A stretch of 64,000 bases of DNA from Myxococcales bacterium (GCA_025359105.1 JANYHK010000099.1:80965-144964); one strand, 5' to 3'. Shown: positions 1-9,754, numbered from the stretch's first letter. Made by a program: numbers and translations. Notes: generated by a model not told the origin, from the sequence alone.

Positions 1-858
1 GGCGGCGGTCTGCTGGCCCGGGCCCATCAGCGGAAACGTCACGCCCCAAGGCTGCGAACGCTCACTCTTGCGGAGATCGTTCCAGAACTCGACGAAGCCC
101 GCCACGAGATCCATCTTCGTGAACACCACGTAGATGGGGACGACCATGCGCAGGCGCGTCATCACCTCGTCGATGCGCGAGCGGATGCGCTTGGCCTGGG
201 CGTCGATCTCCTCCTCGGTCGCCTGCATCAGGTCGGTGACGCTGATGGCGACGAGGATGCCGTTCACGGGCTTGCGTGCGCGGTACTTGAGGAGCATTCC
301 GAGGAAGGCGAGCCACTCCTCGTGGTCGTCGGCCTCGGTCGTGTAGCGGCCCGCCGTGTCGAGGAGGATGCCCTCGTTGGTGAACCACCAGTCGCAGTTG
401 CGCGTGCCGCCGATGCCGCGCACGCCCCCGCCCTTCGGATCGAGGAACGGAAACGCGAGGCCCGAGTGCTTGAGGGCCGTCGTCTTTCCGGCGCCCGGCG
501 GGCCGATCATGATGTACCAGGGCAGCGAATAGAGCGCCGTCGCCCCGGTCTGGCCGAGCTTGCTCGCCTTCAGCGACGCGATGCCGCGCTGGAGCTGGAC
601 CTGGAGATCCATGATCTCGGCGCGGCGGTCGGGGCGGGCGTTGGCCGCCTGCTCCTCGGCCTGCTTGAGCATGTCGCGCTCGAGCTTCTTCGCCGCCATC
701 ACCATGCGGATGCGTCGGAAGAGGATCGCGGCGACCACCATCAGGACGATGCCGACGGTGATGAGGATCTTCAGCCACAGGGCCCACGCGAGGAAATAGC
801 CCCCGAGCCATGTCCCGATGAGGAGAAAGAGAGCGATGATGATTGACCAGAGGACCAT
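1..858 (-). CDS. tssM: TssM/IcmF, T6SS membrane-complex protein (N-terminal part, cut by the window edge)
   Basis: TssM is the large inner-membrane component that, with TssJ and TssL, forms the T6SS trans-envelope complex. The 286 visible residues contain two N-terminal membrane helices (about 3-22 and 29-47), then a cytoplasmic NTPase-like domain with Walker A GPPGAGKT (119-126), a DTAG switch (167-170) and a TKMD guanine-specificity-like motif. The remaining roughly 800 residues of a normal TssM lie beyond position 1. The ATG at 858 lies 7 bases after the end of tssL, in the usual tssJ-K-L-M order. The translation was made directly from the reverse strand. The family call is firm; only the 5' part can be assessed. 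Confidence 0.93.
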   Translation of the reverse strand, partial: MVLWSIIIALFLLIGTWLGGYFLAWALWLKILITVGIVLMVVAAILFRRIRMVMAAKKLERDMLKQAEEQAANARPDRRAEIMDLQVQLQRGIASLKASKLGQTGATALYSLPWYIMIGPPGAGKTTALKHSGLAFPFLDPKGGGVRGIGGTRNCDWWFTNEGILLDTAGRYTTEADDHEEWLAFLGMLLKYRARKPVNGILVAISVTDLMQATEEEIDAQAKRIRSRIDEVMTRLRMVVPIYVVFTKMDLVAGFVEFWNDLRKSERSQPWGVTFPLMGPGQQTAA

Positions 859-865
859 GACGCTC

Positions 866-1558
866 TCAGGGTTTCGCGGGCGACTGGGCCGCGCTGATCG
901 TGGACGACTTGGTCATTCTGCTCGATGTGGCCGATGTGCCGATGAGCAGCGTCACCTTGAGGGCGACGAACAGGGCGAGTGCGAGCCCGAAGAACACGAG
1001 GGACAGGAGGACGATCGGGCGCTCCTGCTGGACGAGGGACCGCACCGCGTCGCGCGGCTCACCGTGGGGGCTGATGATCTCGCTGGCCGGAAGCGCGCGC
1101 GACACCTCGGCGCCGACCTGGTCCATGAGCGGGCCCATGCCCTCGCCCTGGCGGACGGCGTACTTTCCGAGGAACCCGAGCTCGAGGCACCAGTAGAAGA
1201 TTTCGAGGACGTGCGCCTTGTGCGTCTGCCCCTGCAGCGCCTGCATGCGCGTGAAGAAGCCCTCGCCAGCGGTGTTCTCGTTGAAGTAGAGAAACTGCAG
1301 CGGACGCGCGAGCCACTGGTTGCGGCCCGGCCAGTCGTTGCGCAGGACCTGCTCGTCCATGAACGCGGCGATCGCGTAGCGCGCCTCGTTGAAGTCCTCC
1401 TCGGGGATCCCGACGTCACGGCAGCGCCGCGCCATCTGGTCGAACATCGAGGAGATGCGGCGCTGGAGCTCGTCTGCCGGCGGCAGCGCGTGCGAGAGGC
1501 CGATCTGCGTGGCGAGGGAGAGGGCGCCGGCGCATGCCCAGTACATCTTGTCGATCAT
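866..1558 (-). CDS. tssL: TssL/DotU-family T6SS inner-membrane protein
   Basis: 230 aa. TssL is the tail-anchored cytoplasmic hook of the T6SS membrane complex and partners TssM. It has the DotU layout: a helical cytoplasmic domain with the conserved segments YAIAAFMDEQVL (about 64-75) and LEIFYWCLELGFLGKY, then one C-terminal membrane helix rich in Leu/Val/Phe (about 187-210) and a short Ser/Thr-rich tail. There is no C-terminal OmpA/peptidoglycan-binding extension, so another protein must anchor the system to the wall; the nearby LysM protein is one possibility (inference). It sits between tssK and tssM in the same direction. Confidence 0.93.
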   Translation of the reverse strand: MIDKMYWACAGALSLATQIGLSHALPPADELQRRISSMFDQMARRCRDVGIPEEDFNEARYAIAAFMDEQVLRNDWPGRNQWLARPLQFLYFNENTAGEGFFTRMQALQGQTHKAHVLEIFYWCLELGFLGKYAVRQGEGMGPLMDQVGAEVSRALPASEIISPHGEPRDAVRSLVQQERPIVLLSLVFFGLALALFVALKVTLLIGTSATSSRMTKSSTISAAQSPAKP

Positions 1559-1601
1559 GCCCGCTGCCTCCTTCCTTCAAAGGCGTATAGGAACAAGGTG
1601 A

Positions 1602-2966
1602 TCATCGCAAATTCGCGGGGTCGACGGCAAAAAGCTGGAGTGTGACGGCGTCGGGCTCGAGGGGCTGGTAGATGGCGACCGTGCCCGTCCCGGCAATGTC
1701 GTTCCAGAAGTCGGGGGTCTTGGTGAGCTTGAAGTAGATGATGCCGCTGCGCACGGGCAGCGCCCCCGGCGGCCGGTACTCGAGCTCGAGCTTGGCGCCG
1801 TTGACGGCGCTGTTGAGGATCGAGTTGATGTGGTTCCAGGAGGCGATCTTGGCGAGCTTGGGCAGGCGGTCGCGGACCTGCCCTTCGGGGACGGCGCTCG
1901 TGGCGCGCACCGCCACGAAGAACTCACACTTGAGGAGGGCGCGGTCCTCGATCTGGCCGAGGTACATGCCGTCCTCGCGCTTGGTGAGCGGAACTTCGAC
2001 GTATTTCTCCGCGACGACCGCGTCGAGGAGCGCATAGGCCCGCTGGAACATCGGCGAGAACGTCTCGCCGAGGTCCTGGTAGTTAAAACGCGGAATGGTC
2101 GTCGGATCTCCCTCCACGGCGAACGTACAGAGGAGACCGATGAGCTGCGCCAGGGCGATGTAGGCGGCCTCGGGGTGGCTCGTCCCTTGGTCCACGAGGT
2201 GGGCGAAGACCGGGATGGTCAGGTTGAGCGCGTTCAAAAGCCAGAACTTGGCCGCGTCGCTCGCCTGGAACTCGACCGCCGCCGCGGTGCGCTGGCGGCG
2301 GGTGTCGGCGAGGCTGCGCTGCTTCGCGGTCATCGCCTCGAGCAGGCGGGTGAAGCCGGTCATGAGGAACGGCGACGCCGAAATGCGTAGGACCGGTGGG
2401 ACGAACCCCTCGCGCACGATGATCGTGCCGGTGGCCGAGCGCGTGAGCTGCGCGACGCGAAGGAGATCGAGCGCGTCCTTGCGCTCGTCGCCGATGATGA
2501 CGCGGTAGTTGCGGCGCGCGAACTGCATCGCCTGCTCGCCCTGCCCGAGGTTGTAGTCGAGCAGCGAGCCGTGCTCGCGGACGTAACGGGTGAGCGCGCC
2601 GGGCCGCGCGTCCAGATCGACGTTCGCGCCGGTCTCGTTCTCCGTCGCCAGGCCGATGAAGACGTCGAGCGTGCGGGTCTGCGCGGTGAGCGCGTTCTCG
2701 ATGGGGCGCGCCGGGACCTGATCGTCGAGGTTCTCGCCGAGGAACACCGGCGTGCCGTCGGGGAGGATCCCCGAGAGGCGGGCGAGCCGGAACTGGCCGG
2801 TCGCGAGCGCGCGCTCGTCGATCTCGATGTCGGTGACGCCCCACCCGTAAGGGCTCGCGGCGGCGATGCGGTCACCCAGGAGCTGCTCGTGGTAGCGATC
2901 GAGCTGCTGCAGGTGGTGCTGCGTGATGAACAGCCCCTCGGTCCAGACGAGCTTTTTCGCCCTCAT
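1602..2966 (-). CDS. tssK: TssK, T6SS baseplate protein
   Basis: 454 aa, about the family's normal length (near 445). TssK links the T6SS baseplate to the TssL/TssM membrane complex. The family's N-terminal signature is clear: a KLVWTEGLFITQHHLQQ-type opening, then YHEQLL and GWGVTDIEID. The frame is open further upstream, but that part is Arg/Pro-rich noise overlapping tssJ. The ATG at 2966 gives the family N-terminus and overlaps the tssJ stop by 4 bases (ATGA), which suggests translational coupling. Confidence 0.95.
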   Translation of the reverse strand: MRAKKLVWTEGLFITQHHLQQLDRYHEQLLGDRIAAASPYGWGVTDIEIDERALATGQFRLARLSGILPDGTPVFLGENLDDQVPARPIENALTAQTRTLDVFIGLATENETGANVDLDARPGALTRYVREHGSLLDYNLGQGEQAMQFARRNYRVIIGDERKDALDLLRVAQLTRSATGTIIVREGFVPPVLRISASPFLMTGFTRLLEAMTAKQRSLADTRRQRTAAAVEFQASDAAKFWLLNALNLTIPVFAHLVDQGTSHPEAAYIALAQLIGLLCTFAVEGDPTTIPRFNYQDLGETFSPMFQRAYALLDAVVAEKYVEVPLTKREDGMYLGQIEDRALLKCEFFVAVRATSAVPEGQVRDRLPKLAKIASWNHINSILNSAVNGAKLELEYRPPGALPVRSGIIYFKLTKTPDFWNDIAGTGTVAIYQPLEPDAVTLQLFAVDPANLR

Positions 2967-3655
2967 TTCTCGCTCTTTCCCGGATTTTCTTTTTCTTCCG
3001 GAGACGAGAACTTCAGGCGCGTCTGGATGTGGCGACCGCTCACCGGGAAATCGTCGGCGTGGTCGGAGCCCTCGTCGATCTTGGAGCCGTCCACCCAGAT
3101 CACGAAATGCGGGTTCGTCGGCGTGGCCTTCCCGGCGTCGCCGGCGTCGGGGCCGTCGGCGGTGGGGCCGGCGTTGGAGCATTCTCCCTTGCCGGGCGGA
3201 GGGGGCAGCTCGAGCACGGTGTACCAGCTGCGCCCCTTCGGCGTGCGGAACAGGGCGACGGCGGCGATGTACATGGCCTTCTCGTCGCGCTCGAACTTCA
3301 CGTCCGTTCGAGAGTCCGGGTAGACGGTGAGCTCCTCGGTCTTGATGAGATCTTCCTTGAGGGTGTTCTTGTCGTCCTTCCAGAGGTCTCGGAAGTTCGC
3401 GTTGTTCAGACGGACATCGGTCGCGAGCTGGTAGATGCGGACCTGGACCGGGCGGGGCTCGCCGCTCTCGGTCTGGTTGATGCGCTCCGACCCGATGAGG
3501 GTCATGTCCACCATCTGCAGCTTGCACTTGTCGGGCTCTCGGATCGGCAAGATCGTCGGGCCGCACGCCACGAACGCGCCGAGAGGTGCGCCCACCGCGA
3601 CGGTGAACGCGAGGATCCCGAGGGTCGTTCGAACGAGGTAGCCCGCGTTTGCCAT
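2963..3655 (-). CDS. tssJ: TssJ-like outer-membrane lipoprotein of the T6SS
   Basis: 230 aa. It has an N-terminal hydrophobic signal (about 7-30) ending in an AFVAC lipobox-like site, so Cys31 would be lipidated; Phe at -3 is atypical. The body holds the TssJ-like pattern VQVRIYQL...NFRDLWKDD...LKEDLIKTEELTVYPD, known for the beta-sandwich lipoproteins that bind the TssM periplasmic tip. An Asp/Gly-rich insert (about 160-178) is extra compared with short TssJ proteins. It overlaps clpV by 1 base (TGATG) and tssK by 4 bases. Identification rests on context plus the RIYQL-type signature. Confidence 0.87.
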   Translation of the reverse strand: MANAGYLVRTTLGILAFTVAVGAPLGAFVACGPTILPIREPDKCKLQMVDMTLIGSERINQTESGEPRPVQVRIYQLATDVRLNNANFRDLWKDDKNTLKEDLIKTEELTVYPDSRTDVKFERDEKAMYIAAVALFRTPKGRSWYTVLELPPPPGKGECSNAGPTADGPDAGDAGKATPTNPHFVIWVDGSKIDEGSDHADDFPVSGRHIQTRLKFSSPEEKENPGKSEK

Positions 3656-6342
3656 CAGCCCGTGCCTCCGCGCCGGGATTCCCCGACGGCTTCCTCCGCG
3701 ATGACGATGTCCCCTGCCGGATCGACGGTCAGGCGCATTCCCTCGAGCGGCTTGTCGGCCGCCATCCGCTGCAGGATCTCCGTGGAAAGGAGAGGGAGAA
3801 CCGTCCCGCGCAGGATGTGGTCGACGTTGCGCGCGCCGCTCTCGACCTCGCGGCAGCGGGCGGCGATCGCGTTGACCACCGAGTCGTCGATGGCGAGCTT
3901 GATGCCGTGCGATTCCATCGCGCGACGCGCGACGCCGTTGAGCTTCATGCGGGCGATGCCGGCGAGCGCCTCGGGGCCGATCGGGATGTACGGGACCACG
4001 GTCATGCGCGCGAGGAGCGCGGGCTTGAAGTGGGCCGTGAGCGTCGGCTTCACGAGGGACGTCAGATCCTCGAGTGACGGGATCTCGCCGCCGGGGGGCG
4101 CGGCGCTGGTGAGGAGATCGGTCGCGAGGTTGCTCGTGAGGATGACGACCGTGTTCTTGAAATCGATGACGCGGCCTTCGCCGTCGGCGAGCATGCCCTT
4201 GTCGAACACCTGGTAGAAGATGTTCAGGACTTCCTTGTCAGCCTTCTCGCACTCGTCGAGGAGGACCACCGAGTACGGGCGCTGGCGGACCGCCTCCGTC
4301 AGGACGCCGCCTTCGCCGAAGCCGACGTAGCCGGGCGGCGAGCCGATCAGGCGCGAGACGGTGTGGCGCTCCTGGAACTCGCTCATGTTGATCGTGACGA
4401 TGAAGCGCTCACCGCCGAAGAGCAGATCGGCGAGGCCGAGCGCCGTCTCCGTCTTGCCGACGCCGGACGGGCCGACGAGGAGGAACACGCCCATCGGCTG
4501 CTGCGTGGGCTTCAGGCCGGCGCGCGCCGCGCGGAGCTCGCGCGCGATGACGGCGAGCGCCGGATCCTGGCCGCGCACGCGCTGACGGAGGCGCTCCTCG
4601 GTGTTGAGGATGCCCTGGATGTCGTCCTTCACCATCTTGCCCACGGGGATGCCGGTCCAGTCGGCGACGATGCTCGCGACGAGCCCTTCGTCGACGTCGG
4701 CGTGCACGAGCAGATCCTCGTGCTTGATGGCCTTCAGCTTGTCGATTTCGGCGCGGAGCTCGGGGCGCTTGGCTTCGTTGCCGGCCGCGAGCTCCTTGCG
4801 GAGCGCGTCGATCGCCGTGATGATCTCGCGCTGCCCGGCGGCCTTGGCCTCGAGCTCGGTGGCGCGGACCTTCAGCTCGGCCTGCTTCGTCTCGGCGATC
4901 GTCTTGGCCTCTTCGCTGATCGAGAGGCCGGCCTTGAAATCGCGGGCGTACGCCTCGAGCTCGCGCTCGACCGCCGCGAGGGCCGCGCGCGTGTCCTCGA
5001 GGACGGCGGGCGGTGCGCCGCGCACGACCTTGACGCGCGCGGCGCTGGTGTCGAGGAGATCGACGGCCTTGTCCGGGAGCAGGCGCCCGCTGATGTAGCG
5101 GCTGGAGAGCGTGACGGCGGCCCGCACGGCCTCGTCCTGGATGACGATCCCGTGCGCCTCCTCGAAGCGCTTGGCGAGGCCGCGCATCATGACGATGGCG
5201 TTTTCGATGGACGGCTCGTCCACCTTGACCGGCTGGAAGCGGCGCTCGAGCGCGGCGTCCTTCTCGAAGTAGCGCTTGAACTCGGCCCACGTCGTCGCCG
5301 CGATCGTGCGCAGCTCGCCGCGCGCGAGGGCGGGCTTGAGCAAGTTGGCCGCGTCGCCGCCGCCCTGCTGACCGCCGGCGCCGATGATCGTGTGCGCCTC
5401 GTCGATGAAGAGGACGATCGGCTTTGGCGAGGCCTTCACCTCGGCGATGACGCCCTTCAGGCGGTTCTCGAACTCGCCCTTCACGCCCGCGCCGGCCTGG
5501 AGCGCGCCGAGATCGAGGACGCAGAGGTGCACGTCCCTCAGCTGCTCGGGGACGGTGCCCTCGGCGATACGGACGGCGAGCCCCTCGACGAGCGCGGTCT
5601 TTCCGACGCCGGCCTCGCCGACAATGATCGGGTTATTTTTCCGGCGGCGGCCGAGGATGTCGACGATCTGGCGGATCTCCGCCTCGCGCCCGAAGACCGG
5701 ATCGATCTCGCCGGCGCGCGCGCGCTCGGTCAGGTCGGTCGTGAACTTGGCGAGCGGGCCGTCGGGCTTGCCGAGGCCGGTGGTCGCGCCTTTGCCGGTC
5801 CCGGGCTCTCCGTCGCCACCGCCAGCGCCGCCGCCCGGCTTGCCGGCCGCGGTCTTCAGATCGTCGGCGGCCTCGCCGCTCGCCGCGGCGATGGTGGCGA
5901 GGTTGCGGCGCACTTCGTCGCGCGGGAGCCGCTCGAGGAGCGACATTTCCGTGGGCAAATACCGGGTCTGCGCCATGAGCAGGCGAACGAGGAGCCCGCC
6001 GGAGCGCACGAGATCCTCACCGAGCTCGGTCGACGTGTAGAGCCAGGCGTCCTGGATCCAGTCCCAGACGAGGTTGTCGAACACCGGCTTGCCGGCGTTG
6101 CCGCGGCGCAGCTCGCTCAGGTAGCGCTGGAGGTAGGTTCGGGCGCCGGTGGTGTCGACGCGGAAGTGGCTGAAGACCTCGTTGATGTCGCTGTACGGAT
6201 CGTCGATCAACGCGAGGAGGACGTGCTCGACGGTCACCTCGTAGTGCTGGGACGACAGGCACATCCCCGCAGCGGTGTTGAGCGCGCGCTTGCACGTCTC
6301 GTTGAGCTTTCGAGCAAGGTTCTTCGGTTCGGCGACGAGCAT
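3655..6342 (-). CDS. clpV: ClpV/TssH, AAA+ ATPase that recycles the T6SS sheath
   Basis: 895 aa, normal for ClpV. This Clp/Hsp100 ATPase disassembles contracted TssB/TssC sheaths. The N-terminal Clp domain (about 1-150) is followed by a Gly-rich linker (about 165-195), AAA module 1 with Walker A GEAGVGKT (242-249) and Walker B LFIDEAH (311-317), a coiled-coil middle domain (about 440-545), and AAA module 2 with Walker A GPSGVGKT (624-631) and a GYVGFGEGG pore-loop segment. It is the first gene of the clpV-tssJ-tssK-tssL-tssM run, and its TGATG overlap with tssJ suggests coupling. Its natural substrate may be the TssB-TssC fusion encoded at 10.5 kb. Confidence 0.96.
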   Translation of the reverse strand: MLVAEPKNLARKLNETCKRALNTAAGMCLSSQHYEVTVEHVLLALIDDPYSDINEVFSHFRVDTTGARTYLQRYLSELRRGNAGKPVFDNLVWDWIQDAWLYTSTELGEDLVRSGGLLVRLLMAQTRYLPTEMSLLERLPRDEVRRNLATIAAASGEAADDLKTAAGKPGGGAGGGDGEPGTGKGATTGLGKPDGPLAKFTTDLTERARAGEIDPVFGREAEIRQIVDILGRRRKNNPIIVGEAGVGKTALVEGLAVRIAEGTVPEQLRDVHLCVLDLGALQAGAGVKGEFENRLKGVIAEVKASPKPIVLFIDEAHTIIGAGGQQGGGDAANLLKPALARGELRTIAATTWAEFKRYFEKDAALERRFQPVKVDEPSIENAIVMMRGLAKRFEEAHGIVIQDEAVRAAVTLSSRYISGRLLPDKAVDLLDTSAARVKVVRGAPPAVLEDTRAALAAVERELEAYARDFKAGLSISEEAKTIAETKQAELKVRATELEAKAAGQREIITAIDALRKELAAGNEAKRPELRAEIDKLKAIKHEDLLVHADVDEGLVASIVADWTGIPVGKMVKDDIQGILNTEERLRQRVRGQDPALAVIARELRAARAGLKPTQQPMGVFLLVGPSGVGKTETALGLADLLFGGERFIVTINMSEFQERHTVSRLIGSPPGYVGFGEGGVLTEAVRQRPYSVVLLDECEKADKEVLNIFYQVFDKGMLADGEGRVIDFKNTVVILTSNLATDLLTSAAPPGGEIPSLEDLTSLVKPTLTAHFKPALLARMTVVPYIPIGPEALAGIARMKLNGVARRAMESHGIKLAIDDSVVNAIAARCREVESGARNVDHILRGTVLPLLSTEILQRMAADKPLEGMRLTVDPAGDIVIAEEAVGESRRGGTG

Positions 6343-6371
6343 TCAGACCTCGGTGTTGACAGGTCGGCGGA

Positions 6372-6406
6372 TAGTAGCGAAGTCCAGGGGACTTTCCCGC
6401 CTACTA
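6372..6406 (-). terminator. Inverted repeat over the stop codon of the transglycosylase gene
   Basis: AAGTCC (6380-6385) and GGACTT (6389-6394) form a perfect 6-bp stem around a 3-base loop. An outer arm TAGTAG (6372-6377) / CTACTA (6401-6406) includes the stop codon. There is no U-tract on the minus strand, so it could be a weak terminator, an mRNA 3' end stabiliser or a control element ahead of clpV. Confidence 0.35.
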
Positions 6407-8212
6407 CTTGCCATCGCGACGTCCTTGGTCGCCGCGCTTGACCGTGCCGTGTGCCGGAGGGGGCCTTTGGGGGGGTCGGGGATCTGCCGCGACGTCGGGC
6501 GCTCGCGGTAGTCCCCGAGGGTTCGCCAGGGCGTAGCCGCGGAGGACGTCGGGCTCGTCGACAGGGGCCTTCTTCTTCACGGTGTCACCGGGGGCGAGGT
6601 CGTCGAGCGCTGCGGCGCTTGGCTGCTGCTGCTGCTCTTGCTGGTCGAGGCGCGCGGCGGCCCGCTTCTTGGCGAGGCGACCCATGACGTCCCCACGGAC
6701 ACTGAGCGACAGGAGCATCCCCTTCTGGAGCTTCGCCGAGGGGTCGAGGTAGTTCGCGTCCACGATCTCCTGGGGTGTCGTGCCGAACATCTTCGCGACG
6801 TCCTGCAGCGTCTCGCGCTCGCCCACCCGGTAAAATACCGTGCGCGGGGCGCCACCGCCGGCGCCGGGCGCGTCGTCCCCGTCGAGCGGCCACGAGCGCG
6901 CGGCGCGGCGAGGCGCCCGCGGTGGATCGAGCAGATCGTCGCCGCCTTGCCGGCTTGCCAGGTCGCGACGCGGGAGCTCGTCCCTCCCCCAGTCGAAGCC
7001 GCGCGGGACCTCCTGCTCGAGGCCGTCGCGGTCGCGGTGATCGAGCAGGCGCGGGAGCATCGCGTGCGCGCGCGCAAGGCCGCTCGACGGGATGTGCGCG
7101 AAAAACGAGCGGCCGCGATCGGGGATCTGGTCGCCGACGAGCTCGGGGTTCAGCTCGTGGAGGTGCTGGATGCTCGTCCCCGCCGCGCGGGCCACCGTGG
7201 CGAGGTCGATGCCCGGCGGGACCTCGAGGTTGGAGGTCGCGACGGGCCCATCGACGTGGGTGTCGTCGAAGCCGAAGCGCTCGAGGTTGTTCAAGAGGAT
7301 CGCGATCGCCACGATCTTCGGGACGTACAGCTGGCTCTCGCGCGGCAGGGCGCCGTCGATCTTGGCGAGCGTCCAGAAGTCGTTGCTGCCCGTGTCGCGG
7401 ACGCGGTCGAGCATGCCTTTGTAGCCCATGTTGTAGGCGGCCAGCGCGAGCTCCCAGGAGCCGAACTTCTCGTAGAGATCCGACAGGTGGCGTGTGGCGG
7501 CGTCGCTGGCGCGGGCGATGCTGCGACGCTCGTCGTAGTCGGCCTCGACGGCGAGGCCGTAGGCGCGGGCCGTGTCCGGCATGAACTGCCAGAGACCCAC
7601 GGCGCCGGCGTGCGACGTCGCGAACGGAGAGAAGCCGCTCTCGATGAAGACGAGCGCCATCAAGTCACGCGGAAGCATGCGCTCGCGGAGGGCCGTCTCG
7701 ACCGCCTGGCGGTAGCGACCGCTGCGCTTCAGCCAGGTGCGGAAGATCTTCCGCCCCTGAGGGTTCTGCGTGAAATAGTGCACGAACCGGCCGATCTTCG
7801 GGTCCGAGTGGACGGGGAGATCCGGCATGCGGAGGCCCGTCATCCAGTCCGAGTTGCTCGCGTCCTCGCGGCAAGCCGTCCCGTCTTCGCAGACGTCGGG
7901 CGCGGTCGGGGCCGGCTGGGAGACGGGCGCCTTCGCGGTCCGCGGGGCGTCGCCGAAGAGCTGCTTTTCCGCCTGACGAAGGGCGTGCAGCTCAGGTGAC
8001 TCGGCGCCGTCCTGCGCCGCCGGCATCGGTTCGAGGCCGGGCATCCCGAGCGCATCGGTCGTGCCGAGGAGCGCGGGGAGCTCAGCCGCAGAGGCCTCGG
8101 TCGTCGCGGCATCCTTCGCGGCCCACCCCGGCCTGGGGAGGCTGAAGCCGAGCGCGAGGCCGCCCGCCACGACAGCGCCGTAGGTAATGAAGTCTCGCCT
8201 AAAGGAACGCAT
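6404..8212 (-). CDS. MltD-like lytic transglycosylase (SLT domain plus LysM)
   Basis: 602 aa. It cleaves peptidoglycan glycan strands, probably in the periplasm. The ATG at 8212 was chosen because it gives a signal-like start (MRSFRRDF then a hydrophobic stretch); an open frame upstream is Arg-rich and overlaps the divergent FHA gene. The SLT core shows the catalytic Glu in FIESGFSP, the helix AVGLWQFMPDTARAYG and LALAAYNMGYKGM, followed by a LysM-type segment near the C-terminus (TLQDVAKMFGTTPQEIVDAN). The tail is low-complexity and basic. It lies directly upstream of clpV in the same direction, so a role in opening the wall for the T6SS is plausible but inferred. Confidence 0.9.
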   Translation of the reverse strand: MRSFRRDFITYGAVVAGGLALGFSLPRPGWAAKDAATTEASAAELPALLGTTDALGMPGLEPMPAAQDGAESPELHALRQAEKQLFGDAPRTAKAPVSQPAPTAPDVCEDGTACREDASNSDWMTGLRMPDLPVHSDPKIGRFVHYFTQNPQGRKIFRTWLKRSGRYRQAVETALRERMLPRDLMALVFIESGFSPFATSHAGAVGLWQFMPDTARAYGLAVEADYDERRSIARASDAATRHLSDLYEKFGSWELALAAYNMGYKGMLDRVRDTGSNDFWTLAKIDGALPRESQLYVPKIVAIAILLNNLERFGFDDTHVDGPVATSNLEVPPGIDLATVARAAGTSIQHLHELNPELVGDQIPDRGRSFFAHIPSSGLARAHAMLPRLLDHRDRDGLEQEVPRGFDWGRDELPRRDLASRQGGDDLLDPPRAPRRAARSWPLDGDDAPGAGGGAPRTVFYRVGERETLQDVAKMFGTTPQEIVDANYLDPSAKLQKGMLLSLSVRGDVMGRLAKKRAAARLDQQEQQQQPSAAALDDLAPGDTVKKKAPVDEPDVLRGYALANPRGLPRAPDVAADPRPPQRPPPAHGTVKRGDQGRRDGK

Positions 8213-8320
8213 CGTAGGGAAAGGGTCGCACACCCCAAAGCGTCGGCCCAAGAAACCGGCTGTGCCGGTGATGCGCGGCGGTGCTCTCGCAACGGCCCCA
8301 CAAATGGGAGCCGCGGGCTG

Positions 8321-9754
8321 GTGTCTGGTAAGCTGCGGGGCGTGTTCGGTCTCGAGGTCAAGATCATCAACACTCAAGAGGGGACGTCCGTCGAGCGACG
8401 GTTCGAGCGATTCCCGATCCGCATCGGGCGCAACGCGCTGAACGATCTCCAGATCGACTCCGGCTACGTCTCGCAATTTCACGCGATTTTGCAGCTCGCC
8501 GGCGACGAGGTGCACCTCGTGGATCTGGGGAGCCGTAATGGCACGCTCCTGCCCGGCCTCGGTCGCGTGCAGCCGAACGCGGTCGTAGATCTGGCGACGA
8601 GCAACTTCGAGTTCGCGATCGCGATGACGATCTTCCGCGTCAGCCTCGTGAACCTCGACGCGGCGGCGGTCTCACGGCGGCGCGGCGGCGTGCACGACAT
8701 CGCGGAGGAAATGACGCGACCGCACGGCACCGACGTCGGTGCCGCGATGGTGACGCACCTCAAGCCGCTTTACGAGGCGTACCGGCAGGCGTGGGGGCGG
8801 CTCTACCAGGAGATCCAGTCGACGATCGGGACCTACGACGCCGAGATGCGGCAGCGGTTCTGCGAAGACTTGATGATCGCGCACCCCAACGTCGCGGCGG
8901 AGCCGGACTTCAAGCGGCTCGCCAACATGAGCCCGGCGTCGGCCCCCTCCGGCTCGCACCAGATCCACGTCGAGATGGAGTCGACCAGCTCCCGGCTCGA
9001 TCCGCCGCGCGAAGAGGCGGTGGCGCTGCACGGCCTGAAACAGCTCGCGCAGTGGTACATGCCGGGTGCCGCGCCGCCGGGCGGCGTCGAGGACATCATC
9101 GGCTTCTTGCAGACGATCCAGGACACGCTCGACGTCTTCCTCAAGTGCTTCGTCCCGCTACGCGACGGGTACAAGCAGTTCGAGGTGCAGATGGACATCC
9201 AGCGCATCCGCAGCGACGGCCTGCGGCTGGGGAGCTCCGTCGACGTCGCGCGCGATCCCCGCGAGCTCGCCCGCGCGATGCTGGATTGGCGTCGCACGGT
9301 TGGCGACGAGCCGCGCATCGTGGAGAACACGTTCGCCGATCTCATGACCCACCAGGTCGCGATGCTCAACGGCATCATGAAGGGGGTGAAATCCCTCTTG
9401 AACGAGCTCGCGCCGGACGCCATCGAGAAGACCCTCGACGATCCGCGGAAGAACCGCGGACGGCAGGGCCTGCAAATCGGCCCCTTCCGCTACAAACAGC
9501 TGTGGGAGCTCTACATGGAGCGCCACGGCGATCTGTCGTCGGAGGACAAGGAGGCCTTCGCGCTCATCTTCGGGCCGCAGTTCGCGCAGGCGTACTCGCA
9601 GTTCCAGGAAGGGGCCGGCGGTATGCCGACGACTGCGACGGTGGAGATTTCGAGTGTCGGCGCCGCGCTGGCCGAGGGGCGCGGGGTACATCACGCCACG
9701 CAGCCGCCGCCGCCACCTGGACCACCTGGCCCGTATTGGCCGCCGCGCCGGTGA
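8321..9754 (+). CDS. T6SS-associated FHA-domain protein (TagH/Fha-like)
   Basis: 477 aa. FHA proteins bind phosphothreonine and relay threonine-phosphorylation control to the T6SS. The N-terminal FHA domain (about 8-110) shows GRNALNDLQID, VSQFHA and GSRNGT. The C-terminal part (about 330-450) matches the C-terminal domain of T6SS FHA proteins (LNGIMKGVKSLL, WELYMERHGDL, FALIFGPQFAQAYSQF). It starts with GTG at 8321, with a GGGAG about 10 bases upstream; GTG at 8342 is an alternative. It is divergent from the transglycosylase gene, leaving about 108 bases for shared regulation. No kinase is in the island itself; one encoded elsewhere may act on it. Confidence 0.9.
   Translation: MSGKLRGVFGLEVKIINTQEGTSVERRFERFPIRIGRNALNDLQIDSGYVSQFHAILQLAGDEVHLVDLGSRNGTLLPGLGRVQPNAVVDLATSNFEFAIAMTIFRVSLVNLDAAAVSRRRGGVHDIAEEMTRPHGTDVGAAMVTHLKPLYEAYRQAWGRLYQEIQSTIGTYDAEMRQRFCEDLMIAHPNVAAEPDFKRLANMSPASAPSGSHQIHVEMESTSSRLDPPREEAVALHGLKQLAQWYMPGAAPPGGVEDIIGFLQTIQDTLDVFLKCFVPLRDGYKQFEVQMDIQRIRSDGLRLGSSVDVARDPRELARAMLDWRRTVGDEPRIVENTFADLMTHQVAMLNGIMKGVKSLLNELAPDAIEKTLDDPRKNRGRQGLQIGPFRYKQLWELYMERHGDLSSEDKEAFALIFGPQFAQAYSQFQEGAGGMPTTATVEISSVGAALAEGRGVHHATQPPPPPGPPGPYWPPRR

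Noticed and set aside
62..811. Long Arg/Pro-rich minus-strand frame over tssM
   Set aside because: Its composition is that of an out-of-frame shadow; the neighbouring frame gives a clean TssM with Walker A and membrane helices.
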